From Streptomyces sp. CB01580 (GTDB lineage Bacteria > Actinomycetota > Actinomycetes > Streptomycetales > Streptomycetaceae), in assembly GCF_001905795.1 (NCBI RefSeq), contig NZ_LIXJ01000018.1:1-64000 (forward strand): a stretch of DNA of 64,000 bases. Direction: 5' to 3'. The notes under the pieces are model-generated. The model ran no database searches. It was not told the origin of the DNA and worked only from the letters and a program-made list of their open reading frames with translations. Of the stretch, positions 15,482 through 24,956 are shown in pieces (within the stretch, counting starts at the first letter, position 1; every line of letters begins with the position of its first letter). Both the position numbers and the translations under genes were made by a program.

Positions 15482-17080
15482 ATGATCGACCAGCAGGTCT
15501 CGCTGCGAGGGGGCGCGGCACATCTTCCCGTACGGCCGAGGACCGGCCGCTGGTTCGTGCTGTCCGCCGTCTTCGTCTGCGCTGCCTGCGGCCTGGTGTA
15601 CGAGCTCGAACTGGTGGCGCTCGCCTCGTACTTGATCGGTGACTCCGTCACCCAGGCATCCGTCGTGCTCTCCGTGATGGTGTTCGCGATGGGGGTCGGC
15701 TCGCTTCTCGCGAAACGTTTACGCAGCCGGGCAGCGGTCGGCTTCGGGCTGATCGAGGCGCTGCTCGCGCTCGTCGGGGGTTCGTCGGCGGTGGTGCTGT
15801 ACGCGACGTTCGCCTGGTTCGGGGAGTCGCGGTACGCCCTGGTGGGTTTCTCGCTCGCGATCGGGATCCTGATCGGCGCGGAGATCCCGTTGCTGATGAC
15901 GCTGATCCAGCGCGTCGACCGGCAGGACGCCGGGGGCGCCGTCGCGGACCTCTTCGCCGCCGACTACGTGGGCGCGCTGGTCGGCGGGCTCGCGTTCCCC
16001 TTCCTGCTGCTGCCGATGCTCGGACAGCTCACCGGGGCGCTGTTCACCGGAGCGGTCAACGCGGCGGCGGGCGGGGCGCTGGTGCTGTGGGTGTTCCGGC
16101 GGGACCTCGCCCCGCGTTCCCGGTGGTTGCTGCTCGTCGTCAACGTGGCGGTGATCGCCCTCCTCGCCGTCGCCACGGTGCTGGTCGACGACTTCGAGCG
16201 GGCGGCGCGGCGCGCGGTGTACGGGGGCGGGGTGCGGGTCGCCGTGCAGACCGGGCTGCAGGAGGTCGTGCTGACGGGGACGGGGCGCGGCTCGCTGGAC
16301 CTGTACCTGGACGGGCGGCTGCGGGTCAGCGCGCGCGACGAGTACCGCTACCACGAGGCGCTGGTGCACCCGGCGATGGACGGGCCGCGTGCCCGCGTGC
16401 TGATCCTGGGCGGGGGCGACGGGCTCGCCGCCCGGGAGGTGCTGCGCTACCCCGACGTACGCGGCGTCACCGTCGTCGAGCTCGATCCCGGTCTCACCCG
16501 GCTGGCCCGTACCGATCGCGCCCTTTCGGCGCTGAACCGGCATGCCTATCGCGACGCCCGGCTGACGGCCGTCGACGCGGACGCCTTCGCCTGGCTGCGG
16601 ACCGCGCGCGACCGCTACGACGTGGTGATCTCCGACCTGCCCGACGCGGGGATCTCGGCCAGTACGAAGCTCTACTCGGCGGAGTTCTACGGGCTGGTCG
16701 CCGAGGTGCTGGCGCCGGGCGGCCGGGCGGTGGTGCACGGCGGTCCCCCGGTGTCCCGGCCGCGTACGTACTGGACGGTGGAGGCGTCGATGAGGATGGC
16801 GGGCCTGCACACCCGCCCGTACCGGATCAGCGGCCGGGTCACCGATTTCGCGGCCGGGCCCGACCGGGCCACGCACCGGGCGCAGGCCGAGCACGGCTGG
16901 GGCTTCGTCCTCGCCGGCACGGAACGCGCTCCGGCGCTCCGGCTCCCGCCGTCGGCGCCGAGGCTGCGGTCGTTGACGGAACGCTCGCTGGAGCGCGCGG
17001 GACGGGACGCGGAAGATGCCCGGCTGCGCGGTCTGCCGCCGTCGACGCTGGTCCACCCGCGGTACTGGGAGGGCCGGTGA
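15482..17080 (+). CDS. speE: Membrane-linked spermidine synthase-like protein (polyamine aminopropyltransferase)
   Basis: The 532-residue protein has two parts. Residues about 20-230 are a multi-pass membrane region with repeated hydrophobic helices (for example VMVFAMGVGSLLAKRL and GALVGGLAFPFLLLPMLG). Residues about 250-500 are a spermidine synthase domain with GSLDLYLDGRLRVS, then DEYRYHEALVHPAM, ILGGGDGLAAREVLRYPDV (SAM-type binding loop) and VVISDLPDAG (catalytic Asp). The family transfers aminopropyl groups to putrescine, although the membrane-fused actinobacterial form has no firmly established substrate. It follows DUF2617 in the same direction, as is common in Streptomyces. The length is typical. 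Confidence 0.88.
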   Translation: MIDQQVSLRGGAAHLPVRPRTGRWFVLSAVFVCAACGLVYELELVALASYLIGDSVTQASVVLSVMVFAMGVGSLLAKRLRSRAAVGFGLIEALLALVGGSSAVVLYATFAWFGESRYALVGFSLAIGILIGAEIPLLMTLIQRVDRQDAGGAVADLFAADYVGALVGGLAFPFLLLPMLGQLTGALFTGAVNAAAGGALVLWVFRRDLAPRSRWLLLVVNVAVIALLAVATVLVDDFERAARRAVYGGGVRVAVQTGLQEVVLTGTGRGSLDLYLDGRLRVSARDEYRYHEALVHPAMDGPRARVLILGGGDGLAAREVLRYPDVRGVTVVELDPGLTRLARTDRALSALNRHAYRDARLTAVDADAFAWLRTARDRYDVVISDLPDAGISASTKLYSAEFYGLVAEVLAPGGRAVVHGGPPVSRPRTYWTVEASMRMAGLHTRPYRISGRVTDFAAGPDRATHRAQAEHGWGFVLAGTERAPALRLPPSAPRLRSLTERSLERAGRDAEDARLRGLPPSTLVHPRYWEGR

Positions 17081-17268
17081 GCCGGGGGAATCGGTGGTGG
17101 GCGGGGAGGGAGCCGGTGGGGAGTCGTGGTGGGCGTCGGCGGGAAGTCGCGGTGGGCGTCGGCGGGCGATGGCGGGGAGCCGGTGGGGGGCGTCGGCGGG
17201 GCGCGTGCAGGGAGCCCGCGACGTGGAACCGCTGACGTGACGGCCGGGGCTGAGTAGGCTCGGTTTCC

Positions 17269-18510
17269 ATGGAGCATGAGGTGTTCGTTCCGGTTTCGGT
17301 CCCGTCCCTGCGGCGGACGCTGAGTGATCGTGCCCGCGTCGCACGCTGCGTGCCCGGGCTGCAACAGGACGCCGACGCGTCGGCCGACCCGCTGTCGGGC
17401 CGGCTGCGGATCCGGGTCGACGGCCACACGATCACGTACCGGGGTGCACTGCGGCTCACCGTCGTGCCGCAGGGTGGTGCCGACGGCAGGGCGGCTTCGG
17501 AGAGCCGGGAAGGCCCGGAGAGCGCGGAGGACCAGAGCCGGGGAGGCTCGCGGCGGTGTGATGTCCTGGTGGCGGGTGAGGGCGTCGAGGCCCGGGGCGG
17601 TGGCTCGGCGAAACTGACGCTGACGATCGGGCTGACCGAGCGGGACAGCGGTACGGCGATCCTGTTCGCGGGCACGGCGACGGGCGACGGCCGCATCCTG
17701 GACCTGGATCCGGCGGCGGCGCTCGCGACCGCCGTCCGCCTGCTGGACCGTTTCACGCAGCAGCTCGTGACGGAGACGCTGACGGACGGCGAGTCGGCCG
17801 AGGGCCCGGAGGACAGCGGCCCGCAGGACGGCGGCGCGCAGGACGACGACGGCCTGCGGGACAGCGGCGCGGGCGGCCAGGCGGACGAGGCCGCGACCGC
17901 GGATGGTCCGGCGGGTGAGGTCACGGGCGGCCCGGCGGATGGATCCGTGTCCGGCCATCCGGAGCGCGAGGCCCTTCGCGGTAGGGACGACGCCGACCTC
18001 GACGACGCCGAGCGGACCGTGGGAGAAGCGGTGGAGCAGGCCATCGAGGAGGGGGCCGAGGAGGCCGACACGACCGGCGCGGCCACCGCCCGGCCCGCCG
18101 CTCCCGGGAGCACCGGCGACGACGACACCGACGGCGTGGACGACGGCGTCGACGACGAAACGCCGCCCACGCACGAGACCGCCCCCGACGAGGCGCCCTC
18201 CGCCGAGAGGCCCCCGGGCACGGGTTCCGTCTTCGACGCCCCCGTGCCCCAGCCGTCGCTCGACCCGGAGGAGGAGGCCGAGTTCACCGTCCCCGACGGT
18301 CCCCCGGCCGAGGCCGCGCACGCCCGGCGCACCATGATCGGCCGCAGTGCCGAGGAGGTCGACCACGCGCCGCCGCGCGGCAGGTACGCACCCGTGCCGT
18401 CACCCGATTCGACCACCGCGGGAGTCACACTCCGCTGGGTCGCCCCCGCCGCCGCGCTCGCGCTCGCGTCGGCCGTCGTGGTGGGCCGGGCGTTGCGACG
18501 ACGGAGGTAG
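17269..18510 (+). CDS. SRPBCC / CoxG-like protein with acidic linker and C-terminal membrane anchor
   Basis: Of 413 residues, the first about 160 look like a CoxG/START-type SRPBCC fold: an N-terminal MEHEVFVPVSVPSL, then RVARCVPGLQ and GRLRIRVDGHTITYRG, and a strand-rich end. A long acidic low-complexity linker follows (about 170-370, rich in Asp, Glu, Gly). The last helix, LRWVAPAAALALASAVVVG, is followed by RALRRRR, a tail anchor with a positive-inside end. CoxG homologues help membrane-bind CO dehydrogenase in other bacteria. No cox genes are nearby, so the role here is open. Confidence 0.75.
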   Translation: MEHEVFVPVSVPSLRRTLSDRARVARCVPGLQQDADASADPLSGRLRIRVDGHTITYRGALRLTVVPQGGADGRAASESREGPESAEDQSRGGSRRCDVLVAGEGVEARGGGSAKLTLTIGLTERDSGTAILFAGTATGDGRILDLDPAAALATAVRLLDRFTQQLVTETLTDGESAEGPEDSGPQDGGAQDDDGLRDSGAGGQADEAATADGPAGEVTGGPADGSVSGHPEREALRGRDDADLDDAERTVGEAVEQAIEEGAEEADTTGAATARPAAPGSTGDDDTDGVDDGVDDETPPTHETAPDEAPSAERPPGTGSVFDAPVPQPSLDPEEEAEFTVPDGPPAEAAHARRTMIGRSAEEVDHAPPRGRYAPVPSPDSTTAGVTLRWVAPAAALALASAVVVGRALRRRR

Positions 18511-18532
18511 TCGCGCCAGTAATGTCGGTCGC

Positions 18533-19333
18533 GTGAGTAGCAGTGAGAAGGACGTCCGGCTGTCAGTCGGCGACGCAGAGCTGACCGTGAACCCCGCCAA
18601 CGGCTGCCGCATCGGCAGCCTCCGGATCGGTGGCACCGAACTGCTGCGGCAGGGGGAGCGGTACGGCTCCTTTCCGATGGTGCCGTGGTGCGGACGCACC
18701 GGGTACGGGCTCTTTCACAACGGCGACGTCCCGCACCGGTTGCCGCTGAACGCCCCGCCGCACGCCATCCACGGGACCGGCAGGGATACCGCCTGGCGCA
18801 CCGCCCGGGTGGGCGAGCGGGACGCCTCGTTCTACTACGACCTCGCCGACCCCTGGCCGTATCCGGGCCGGGTGACCCAGACCTTCGAGCTGTCCGAGGA
18901 CTCGCTGGTGCTCGCGCTCGGGATCGAGACGTACGAGAACTCGTTCCCGGCACAGGCCGGCTGGCATCCCTGGTTCCTGCGCAATCTCGGCGGCGGGGGC
19001 AAGGACGTGCAGGTGGCCTTCGACGCGGCCTGGCAGGAGGAACGGGGCGAGGACCATCTGCCGACCGGCCGCCGTCTTCCCCCGCTGCCCGGCCCCTGGG
19101 ACGACTGCTTCGGGATGCCGGACGGTGTCGATGTGACCCTCACCTGGCCGGAGCAGCTGGAGCTGACCGTGAAGAGCCGGGCCGAGTGGGTCGTGATCTA
19201 CGACGAACAGGCGGAGGCGGTCTGCGTGGAACCGCAGTCCGGCCCGCCGAACGGGCTGAACACCGACCCCCGGTACGTCACCCCGATCGACCCGCTGGAG
19301 ATCCGGACGACCTGGAACTGGCGCAGGCTCTGA
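18533..19333 (+). CDS. Aldose 1-epimerase family protein
   Basis: This 266-residue beta-sandwich protein of the galactose mutarotase family interconverts alpha and beta anomers of sugars. Recognisable parts are GSFPMVPWCGRTGYG (substrate-binding Arg), HAIHGTGRDTAW (catalytic His), PAQAGWHPWFLRNLG (second catalytic His) and VCVEPQSGPPNGLN, with the catalytic Glu in EPQ. The GTG start at 18533 lies 23 bp after the previous stop, and the SRPBCC and epimerase genes may share a transcript. The sugar substrate cannot be deduced. Confidence 0.88.
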   Translation: MSSSEKDVRLSVGDAELTVNPANGCRIGSLRIGGTELLRQGERYGSFPMVPWCGRTGYGLFHNGDVPHRLPLNAPPHAIHGTGRDTAWRTARVGERDASFYYDLADPWPYPGRVTQTFELSEDSLVLALGIETYENSFPAQAGWHPWFLRNLGGGGKDVQVAFDAAWQEERGEDHLPTGRRLPPLPGPWDDCFGMPDGVDVTLTWPEQLELTVKSRAEWVVIYDEQAEAVCVEPQSGPPNGLNTDPRYVTPIDPLEIRTTWNWRRL

Positions 19334-19576
19334 CCAGTGCCGACATGGGGCGGTTCCGGGATGGGCCGGTGCCGGACTCGGCCGGGTAGAGGCACGGGCA
19401 CGGGTGCGGGACCGTGATCGGGAAGGGGCCGGGCACGGGTCCGGGCCGACCGGGAAGAAGTCGGGCCGGAGTCCGGGAGCGGACCGGTCGGTCAGCGGCA
19501 CGGGTCCGGTGGGTGCGCGACCGGGCCGGACTCGGCCGGGCATCGGCCCCGACATGTGCGCCTTAAGCTCGTCACC

Positions 19577-20116
19577 ATGAATGACGTACGTGCTGAGCTG
19601 CTCCAGCAGATCAAGGACAAGGCCGTGGTACACGGCAAAGTGACCCTCTCCTCGGGTCTTGAGGCCGACTGGTACATCGACCTGCGCCGCATCACGCTGG
19701 ATGGCAAGGCCGCCCCGATGGTCGGGCAGGTCATGCTCGATGCCACCGCGGAGCTGGACTACGACTGCGTGGGCGGGCTGACTCTGGGGGCCGACCCGGT
19801 CGCCACGTCGATGCTGCACGCCGCCGCCGCGCGTGGGCAGGAGCTGGACGCGTTCGTCGTCCGCAAGGCGCAGAAGACGCACGGGATGCAGCGCCGCATC
19901 GAGGGCACGGATGTGAAGGGCCGCCGCTGCCTGGTCGTCGAGGACACGTCGACGACGGGTGGTTCGCCGCTGACGGCCGTCGAGGCGGTGCGCGAGGCCG
20001 GCGGCGAGGTCGTCGCCGTCGCCGTGATCGTGGAGCGGGGTGCGGCTCCGGCGATCGCCGAGGCCGGGCTGCCATACCTCCACGTCTACTCGGTGGCGGA
20101 CCTCGGTCTGGCCTGA
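19577..20116 (+). CDS. pyrE: Orotate phosphoribosyltransferase
   Basis: PyrE makes orotidine 5'-phosphate from orotate and PRPP in pyrimidine synthesis. The 179-residue protein has VHGKVTLSSGLEADWYIDLR, then GGLTLGADPVATSMLHAA and the PRPP-binding loop RCLVVEDTSTTGGSPLTAV. ATG 19577 was chosen because the family begins a few residues before RAELLQQIKDKAV. An upstream in-frame ATG adds seven non-conserved residues. The 240 bp upstream are G-rich and repetitive, with no attenuator I can recognise. A long hairpin closes the unit. Confidence 0.93.
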   Translation: MNDVRAELLQQIKDKAVVHGKVTLSSGLEADWYIDLRRITLDGKAAPMVGQVMLDATAELDYDCVGGLTLGADPVATSMLHAAAARGQELDAFVVRKAQKTHGMQRRIEGTDVKGRRCLVVEDTSTTGGSPLTAVEAVREAGGEVVAVAVIVERGAAPAIAEAGLPYLHVYSVADLGLA

Positions 20117-20139
20117 TACGGGGTCTGACCTGCGGTTTT

Positions 20140-20183
20140 CTTCAGGGGCGGGCGGTTTCACGTGAAACCGCCCACCCCTGAAG
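20140..20183. terminator. Long hairpin after pyrE
   Basis: Arms of 22 bases (20140-20161 and 20162-20183) pair with a single mismatch and essentially no loop, centred on TTTCACGTGAAA. The T-run is lacking, but the stem is strong and sits 24 bp past the pyrE stop. Confidence 0.7.
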
Positions 20184-20327
20184 CATGCCCTGGGCCGCCC
20201 GGCAGGGCCCCGTGTGCATAGGCCGGGTGGAGCCGTGGCGGGAGTCTGGGAAGATGGGGACGACGATGATGTCGCCCCCAGGTCAGGGAACCAGCACGCA
20301 CACCCGCAAATCCCAAGGAGCGGACAC

Positions 20328-21350
20328 ATGCCCATCGCAACCCCCGAGGTCTACGCCGAGATGCTCGACCGGGCGAAGGCAGGCAAGTTCGCCTACCCGG
20401 CCATCAATGTGACATCGACCCAGACCCTGCACGCTGCACTGCGTGGCTTCGCCGAGGCGGAGAGCGACGGCATCGTCCAGATCTCCACCGGCGGCGCGGA
20501 GTTCCTGGGCGGTCAGTACAACAAGGACATGGTCAGCGGCGCTGTCGCCCTGGCCGAGTTCGCGCACATCGTCGCCGCCAAGTACGGCATCCACGTCGCG
20601 CTGCACACCGACCACTGCCCCAAGGACAAGCTGGACGGCTACGTGCGTCCGCTGCTCGACATCTCCGCCGAGCGCGTCGCCAAGGGCCAGAACCCGCTGT
20701 TCCAGTCCCACATGTGGGACGGCTCCGCCGAGACCCTCGCCGACAACCTGGCCATCGGTCAGGAACTGCTGGCCAAGGCCGCCGCCGCCAAGATCATCCT
20801 TGAGGTCGAGATCACCCCGACCGGTGGCGAGGAGGACGGCGTCTCGCACGAGATCAACGACGAGCTGTACACGACCGTCGACGACGCGCTGCGCACCGCC
20901 GAGGCGCTCGGCCTGGGCGAGAAGGGCCGCTACCTGCTGGCCGCCTCCTTCGGCAACGTCCACGGCGTCTACAAGCCCGGCAACGTCGTGCTCCGCCCCG
21001 AGCTGCTGAAGGACCTCCAGGAGGGCGTCGCCGCCAAGTACGGCAAGGCGTCCCCGTTCGACTTCGTCTTCCACGGCGGGTCCGGCTCCACCGAGCAGGA
21101 GATCGTCACCGCCCTGGACAACGGCGTCGTGAAGATGAACCTCGACACCGACACCCAGTACGCCTTCACCCGCCCGATCGTGGACCATGTGTTCCGCAAC
21201 TACGACGGCGTGCTGAAGGTCGACGGCGAGGTCGGCAACAAGAAGGTCTACGACCCGCGCAGCTGGGGCAAGTCCGCCGAGGCGGGCATGGCCGAGCGTG
21301 TGACGAAGGCGTGCGCCGACCTGCGCTCCACCGGTACCAAGCTGAAGTAA
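20328..21350 (+). CDS. fbaA: Class II fructose-bisphosphate aldolase
   Basis: This zinc-dependent aldolase cleaves fructose 1,6-bisphosphate in glycolysis and forms it in gluconeogenesis. Of 340 residues, HVALHTDHCPKDKLDG carries the first zinc His and the catalytic Asp. LEVEITPTGGEEDG, FGNVHGVYKPGNVVL (zinc His), FVFHGGSGSTEQEI (zinc His and phosphate loop) and MNLDTDTQYAFTRP complete the class IIA signature. ATG 20328 has the ribosome site AAGGAG at 20314-20319. The gene stands alone between two strong hairpins, implying its own promoter. Confidence 0.96.
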   Translation: MPIATPEVYAEMLDRAKAGKFAYPAINVTSTQTLHAALRGFAEAESDGIVQISTGGAEFLGGQYNKDMVSGAVALAEFAHIVAAKYGIHVALHTDHCPKDKLDGYVRPLLDISAERVAKGQNPLFQSHMWDGSAETLADNLAIGQELLAKAAAAKIILEVEITPTGGEEDGVSHEINDELYTTVDDALRTAEALGLGEKGRYLLAASFGNVHGVYKPGNVVLRPELLKDLQEGVAAKYGKASPFDFVFHGGSGSTEQEIVTALDNGVVKMNLDTDTQYAFTRPIVDHVFRNYDGVLKVDGEVGNKKVYDPRSWGKSAEAGMAERVTKACADLRSTGTKLK

Positions 21351-21490
21351 CGCAGGCAACGGACGTACGGAAGCTACGCACGTACGGAAGCAACAGGCGT
21401 ACGGACGTAGCGGACGCGTAGAAGCAGCCGAGACGTGCGGAAGCAGCGCGGACGTACGGACGACAGGCGCGCCGCGCGAGGCGGCACGTG
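21351..21490. repeat. Degenerate ACGTACGGAAGC-type repeats
   Basis: Between the aldolase stop and its terminator the words GGACGTACGGAAGC, GCACGTACGGAAGC and GGACGTACGGACG recur with drift. They are non-coding and could be a decayed short tandem repeat. Confidence 0.5.
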
Positions 21491-21498
21491 ACGTGGCT

Positions 21499-21543
21499 GT
21501 GGGCCCGGCACCCCCTGGAAAGCACTCGGGGTGCCGGGCCCAC
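21499..21543. terminator. Strong terminator hairpin after fbaA
   Basis: The 16-bp arms GTGGGCCCGGCACCCC (21499-21514) and GGGGTGCCGGGCCCAC (21528-21543) are perfectly complementary with a 13-base loop. It ends 24 bp before the next start codon, so it probably also insulates the following gene. Confidence 0.85.
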
Positions 21544-21567
21544 GGCGTGACAGGCAAGGGGAGAATC

Positions 21568-22773
21568 GTGGTGAGTGCCGACGCGCGCTATGACTTCGAC
21601 ACCGTCGTCGACCGTCGTGGCACCTGGTCCGTGCAGTGGGACGGGGTCGCGGACCGGTTCGGGGTGGACGGGCTGCTGCCGTTCACGATCTCCGACATGG
21701 ATTTCGAGACCGCCCCCCAGGTGCTGAGCGCGCTGCGGACCCGGATCGACCACGGCGTCTTCGGCTACACGACCTGGCAGCAGGACGATTTCCGTTCGGC
21801 GATAGCGCACTGGTACGCGACCCGGCACGGGGTCCGGATCGACACCGGGCAGCTGGTGTACGGGCCGTCCGTGCTCAGCCAGCTCTCGCAGCTGCTCCAG
21901 ATGTGGACGGCCGAGGGCGAGGGCGTCGTCGTCCACACCCCGGTGTACGACGGCTTCCGCAAGGCGATCAACGGGCTCGGGCGCGAGCTGCGGGGCGTTC
22001 CGGTGGGGGACACCGCCGCGCTGGAACGCGAGCTCGCCCGCGCCGACAGCAAGGTCCTGGTCGTGTGCTCGCCGCACAACCCGACCGGACGGGTGTGGAC
22101 GCGCGACGAACTCGGCGCCATGGCGTCGCTCGCCGCGCGCCACGGCGTCGCGGTGATCAGCGACGAGATACACGCCGATCTCGTGCACCCGGGGCATGCG
22201 CATGTGCCGTGGACGTGCGTCGCCGACGAGAGGGAGGGGGAGGGGAAGAGGCGCTGGGCGTTGCTCTCGTCCGCGTCGAAGGCGTTCAACTTCCCCGCGC
22301 TGACCGGTTCGTACGGCCTGATCGGCGATCCGGCCGACCGGGCGGAATTCCTGCGCCGGATGGAGACGGCGGAGGGGCTCGCCTCCCCGGCGGTGCTGTC
22401 GCTCACCGCGCACATCGCCGCGTACCGGGAGGCCGGGGACTGGCTGGAGCAGGTCCGCGCCTATGTCGGCGGCAACCTGGAGCTGGTGGCGGAGCGGCTG
22501 AACGAGGCGTTCCCGGGCCTGGGATGGGAGCCGCCGCAGGCCGGCTACCTGGCGTGGATCGACCTGCGGCCGGTGGGCATCGAGGGCGCCGACGGCGACG
22601 AGGCGCTGCAGCGGGTGCTGGTCGAGCGCGAGAAGGTCGCGGTGATGCCGGGGGCGGTGTACGGGGCGGAAGGCTTCGTACGGCTGAACGTCGGGTGCCC
22701 GAGGTCCAAGGCGGAGGCGGGCGTCCAGGCGCTGATCCGGGGTGTGAGGGCCGTGGCTGGAGGCGTGTCGTAG
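21568..22773 (+). CDS. MalY/PatB-type PLP-dependent C-S lyase / aminotransferase
   Basis: This 401-residue fold-type I PLP enzyme is most like MalY/PatB cystathionine beta-lyases, which split C-S bonds to give pyruvate, ammonia and a thiol. Markers are FTISDMDFETAPQVLSAL at the N-terminus, VVHTPVYDGF, VVCSPHNPTGRVWT, VISDEIHADLVHPG and the PLP lysine in LLSSASKAFNFPAL. GTG 21568 is preceded by AGGGGAGAAT; the next GTG (21571) would also serve. It lies right after the aldolase terminator. Aminotransferase activity is the alternative, as the family is often annotated generically. Confidence 0.88.
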   Translation: MVSADARYDFDTVVDRRGTWSVQWDGVADRFGVDGLLPFTISDMDFETAPQVLSALRTRIDHGVFGYTTWQQDDFRSAIAHWYATRHGVRIDTGQLVYGPSVLSQLSQLLQMWTAEGEGVVVHTPVYDGFRKAINGLGRELRGVPVGDTAALERELARADSKVLVVCSPHNPTGRVWTRDELGAMASLAARHGVAVISDEIHADLVHPGHAHVPWTCVADEREGEGKRRWALLSSASKAFNFPALTGSYGLIGDPADRAEFLRRMETAEGLASPAVLSLTAHIAAYREAGDWLEQVRAYVGGNLELVAERLNEAFPGLGWEPPQAGYLAWIDLRPVGIEGADGDEALQRVLVEREKVAVMPGAVYGAEGFVRLNVGCPRSKAEAGVQALIRGVRAVAGGVS

Positions 22774-22999
22774 CTCGGGTCCTGTCGTAGCGCGGGGGTC
22801 CGGAGGTACGGCGGGGTGCCGGGGTTCCGGGGGCTCCTCGGGATACCAGGGTCCCGGAGGCTCCGGGCCGGAGGTTCCGTGGGGTTCCTGGGGCCCTGGG
22901 TTCCGGGGCCATGGGCCCGGGACCTCGTGGCTTCTGGAGTTCTCCGGGGTGGTTCCGTCCGTCCGTGTGAATGGGCACGGGCGGACTCGCTTGAATGCG

Positions 23000-23025
23000 T
23001 ACAGGTGCTGAATACGTACAGGTGC
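23000..23025 (+). promoter_or_regulatory. Direct repeat TACAGGTGC x2 ahead of MFS gene
   Basis: Two exact copies (23000-23008, 23017-23025) are spaced 17 bp start to start, about 50 bp upstream of the exporter start. They could be an operator or part of the promoter. The rest of the 298-bp gap (22774-22980) is G-rich, with repeated GGTTCCGGGG-type words and no gene. Confidence 0.35.
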
Positions 23026-23071
23026 GTTCGCTCCGATGGCTGCTGCGGCCCCGAGCGGGGATGCTGCTCAT

Positions 23072-24856
23072 ATGCCTGACGCAGAGACGGGAGCCATCCG
23101 CGTCGCCTCCCCTGCGGGGCGGTGGGTCGTCCTCACCACCGTGCTCGGCTCCAGCATGGCCCTGCTGGACTCCACCGTCATCAACGTCGCCCTGCCCCGC
23201 ATCGGCAAGGACCTCGGCACCGACCTGGCCGCCCTGCAATGGACCGTCAACGCCTACATGCTGACCCTCGCCGGGCTGATCCTCCTCGGCGGTGCACTCG
23301 GCGACCGGTTCGGGCGGCGGAGGGTCTTCGTCGTCGGAATCGTCTGGTTCGCCGCCGCCTCCGTGATGTGCGGGGTCGCGCCGAACGCCGTCGTCCTGAT
23401 CAGCGCCCGCGCGCTCCAGGGCATCGGCGGGGCACTCCTCACCCCCGGTTCGCTGGCACTGATCCAGGCGAGCTTCCACCCCGACGACCGGGCCCGTGCG
23501 GTCGGGCTGTGGTCGGGGTTCGGCGGGATCGGGGCCGCCGTCGGGCCGTTCGTCGGCGGCTGGCTCGTCGACGGGCCGGGATGGCGATGGGTGTTCCTCC
23601 TCAACGTGCCGCTCGCCGCGATCTGCGTTCCGGTGGCGTTGCGCCACGTACCGGAATCGCGCGACCCGCACGCCCACGGGCGCTTCGACGTCCTGGGCGC
23701 CGTGCTCGCCGCGCTGGCCCTGGCCCTGGTGACCTACGCGCTGATCGAGGCCCCCGGCCGGGGCGTGTCCGGCGTGGTGATCGGGACGGCCGTCGCCGGG
23801 GTCGCCCTCGGCGCCGTGTTCGTACGCGTGGAACGCCGACGGCAGAACCCGATGCTGCCGCCCTCCGTGTTCGCTTCCCGGCAGTTCACCGTCGTCAACG
23901 TCATCACCCTCTGCGTGTACGCGGCGCTGGGCGGTTTCTTCTTCCTCTCCGCGATCCAGCTCCAGGTCGTGGCCGGGTACTCGGCCCTCGGCGCGGGCAC
24001 GGCCCTGCTGCCCATGACTCTGCTGATGCTGATCTTCTCCGCCTCCTCGGGCGAGCTGGGACAGCGCATCGGCCCCCGTATCCCGCTGGGCGTGGGCCCC
24101 CTGGTCGCCGCCACCGGGATGCTGCTGATGCTGCGGGTCCGGCCCGGAGCGCACTCCGCCTCCGCCTACCTCACAGACGTTCTCCCGGCCGTCGCTGTGC
24201 TCGGCGCCGGAATGGTCACCCTCGTGGCACCGCTCACCGCGACCGTCCTGGCCTCCGTGGACACCGCACGGGCCGGTCTCGCCAGCGGGATCAACAACGC
24301 TGCCGCCCGCGCCGCCGGGCTGATCGCGGTGGCCGCGCTGCCGCTGCTCGCCGGGATGGGGCCGGAGGCGTACCGGAACGCCGAGGAGTTCGCGGTGACG
24401 TTCCGGCGGGCCATGCCGATGTGCGCCGGGCTGCTCGTGCTGGGCTCGCTGATCGCCTGGGCGGCCGTGCGGAACCCGCCGGTGCCGGCAGCGGAGAGGG
24501 AGGCGGAGGGGAAAGGCGAACCGGGGGGCCGGAGGGCGGGTCGGTGGAAGGACTGGACGGGGTGGCGGAAGGGCCGGGGAAGGGTGCGGCCGGAGGGGCG
24601 GGTGCGGCCCGAGTGCGCGGTGCACTGCGGCGTCGTCGCCCCGCCCCTGGAACCCGCGCGCGAGGAGTCCGCGCGCGAGGAGTCAGCACATGACGAGTCC
24701 GCGCACGAGGAGCCTGTGCAACCTGTGCACGGGGAACCCACCCGTGACGAGTCCGTGCGTGAGCAGCCGGCGCGTGACGAGTCCGCTCATGGCAAAGGAG
24801 CGGGAGGGCCTGGGGACGCGGGAGGCGCGGGAGGCGCCGGACGACACCCGACGTGA
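23072..24856 (+). CDS. MFS multidrug exporter, DHA2 (EmrB/QacA) family
   Basis: This 594-residue proton-driven exporter has 14 predicted helices. TM1 carries SSMALLDSTVINVALPRIG, the DHA2 signature. GGALGDRFGRRRVFVVG is motif A, and GGIGAAVGPFVGGWLVDG is motif C of antiporters. After the last helix (about residue 475) comes an unusual 120-residue hydrophilic tail with EESAREESAHDESAHEE-like repeats and a Gly-rich end, absent from typical members. ATG 23072 was chosen because the family begins shortly before TM1. No regulator is adjacent, so the substrate is unknown. Confidence 0.9.
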   Translation: MPDAETGAIRVASPAGRWVVLTTVLGSSMALLDSTVINVALPRIGKDLGTDLAALQWTVNAYMLTLAGLILLGGALGDRFGRRRVFVVGIVWFAAASVMCGVAPNAVVLISARALQGIGGALLTPGSLALIQASFHPDDRARAVGLWSGFGGIGAAVGPFVGGWLVDGPGWRWVFLLNVPLAAICVPVALRHVPESRDPHAHGRFDVLGAVLAALALALVTYALIEAPGRGVSGVVIGTAVAGVALGAVFVRVERRRQNPMLPPSVFASRQFTVVNVITLCVYAALGGFFFLSAIQLQVVAGYSALGAGTALLPMTLLMLIFSASSGELGQRIGPRIPLGVGPLVAATGMLLMLRVRPGAHSASAYLTDVLPAVAVLGAGMVTLVAPLTATVLASVDTARAGLASGINNAAARAAGLIAVAALPLLAGMGPEAYRNAEEFAVTFRRAMPMCAGLLVLGSLIAWAAVRNPPVPAAEREAEGKGEPGGRRAGRWKDWTGWRKGRGRVRPEGRVRPECAVHCGVVAPPLEPAREESAREESAHDESAHEEPVQPVHGEPTRDESVREQPARDESAHGKGAGGPGDAGGAGGAGRHPT

Positions 24857-24956
24857 ACCCCCGCAACGGGGAGTGCCCGCAGGCACCGGCGTGAACCGCT
24901 TCATCGCCGTGCGCCCGGGTACCCCCGGCGCGCATGTGCCAGGCACACTTGAACGC

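Noticed and set aside
16687..18953. Long minus-strand frames antisense to the spermidine synthase, SRPBCC and epimerase genes
   Set aside because: They show low-complexity Arg/Ala/Pro/Ser translation; codon position bias favours the plus strand genes.
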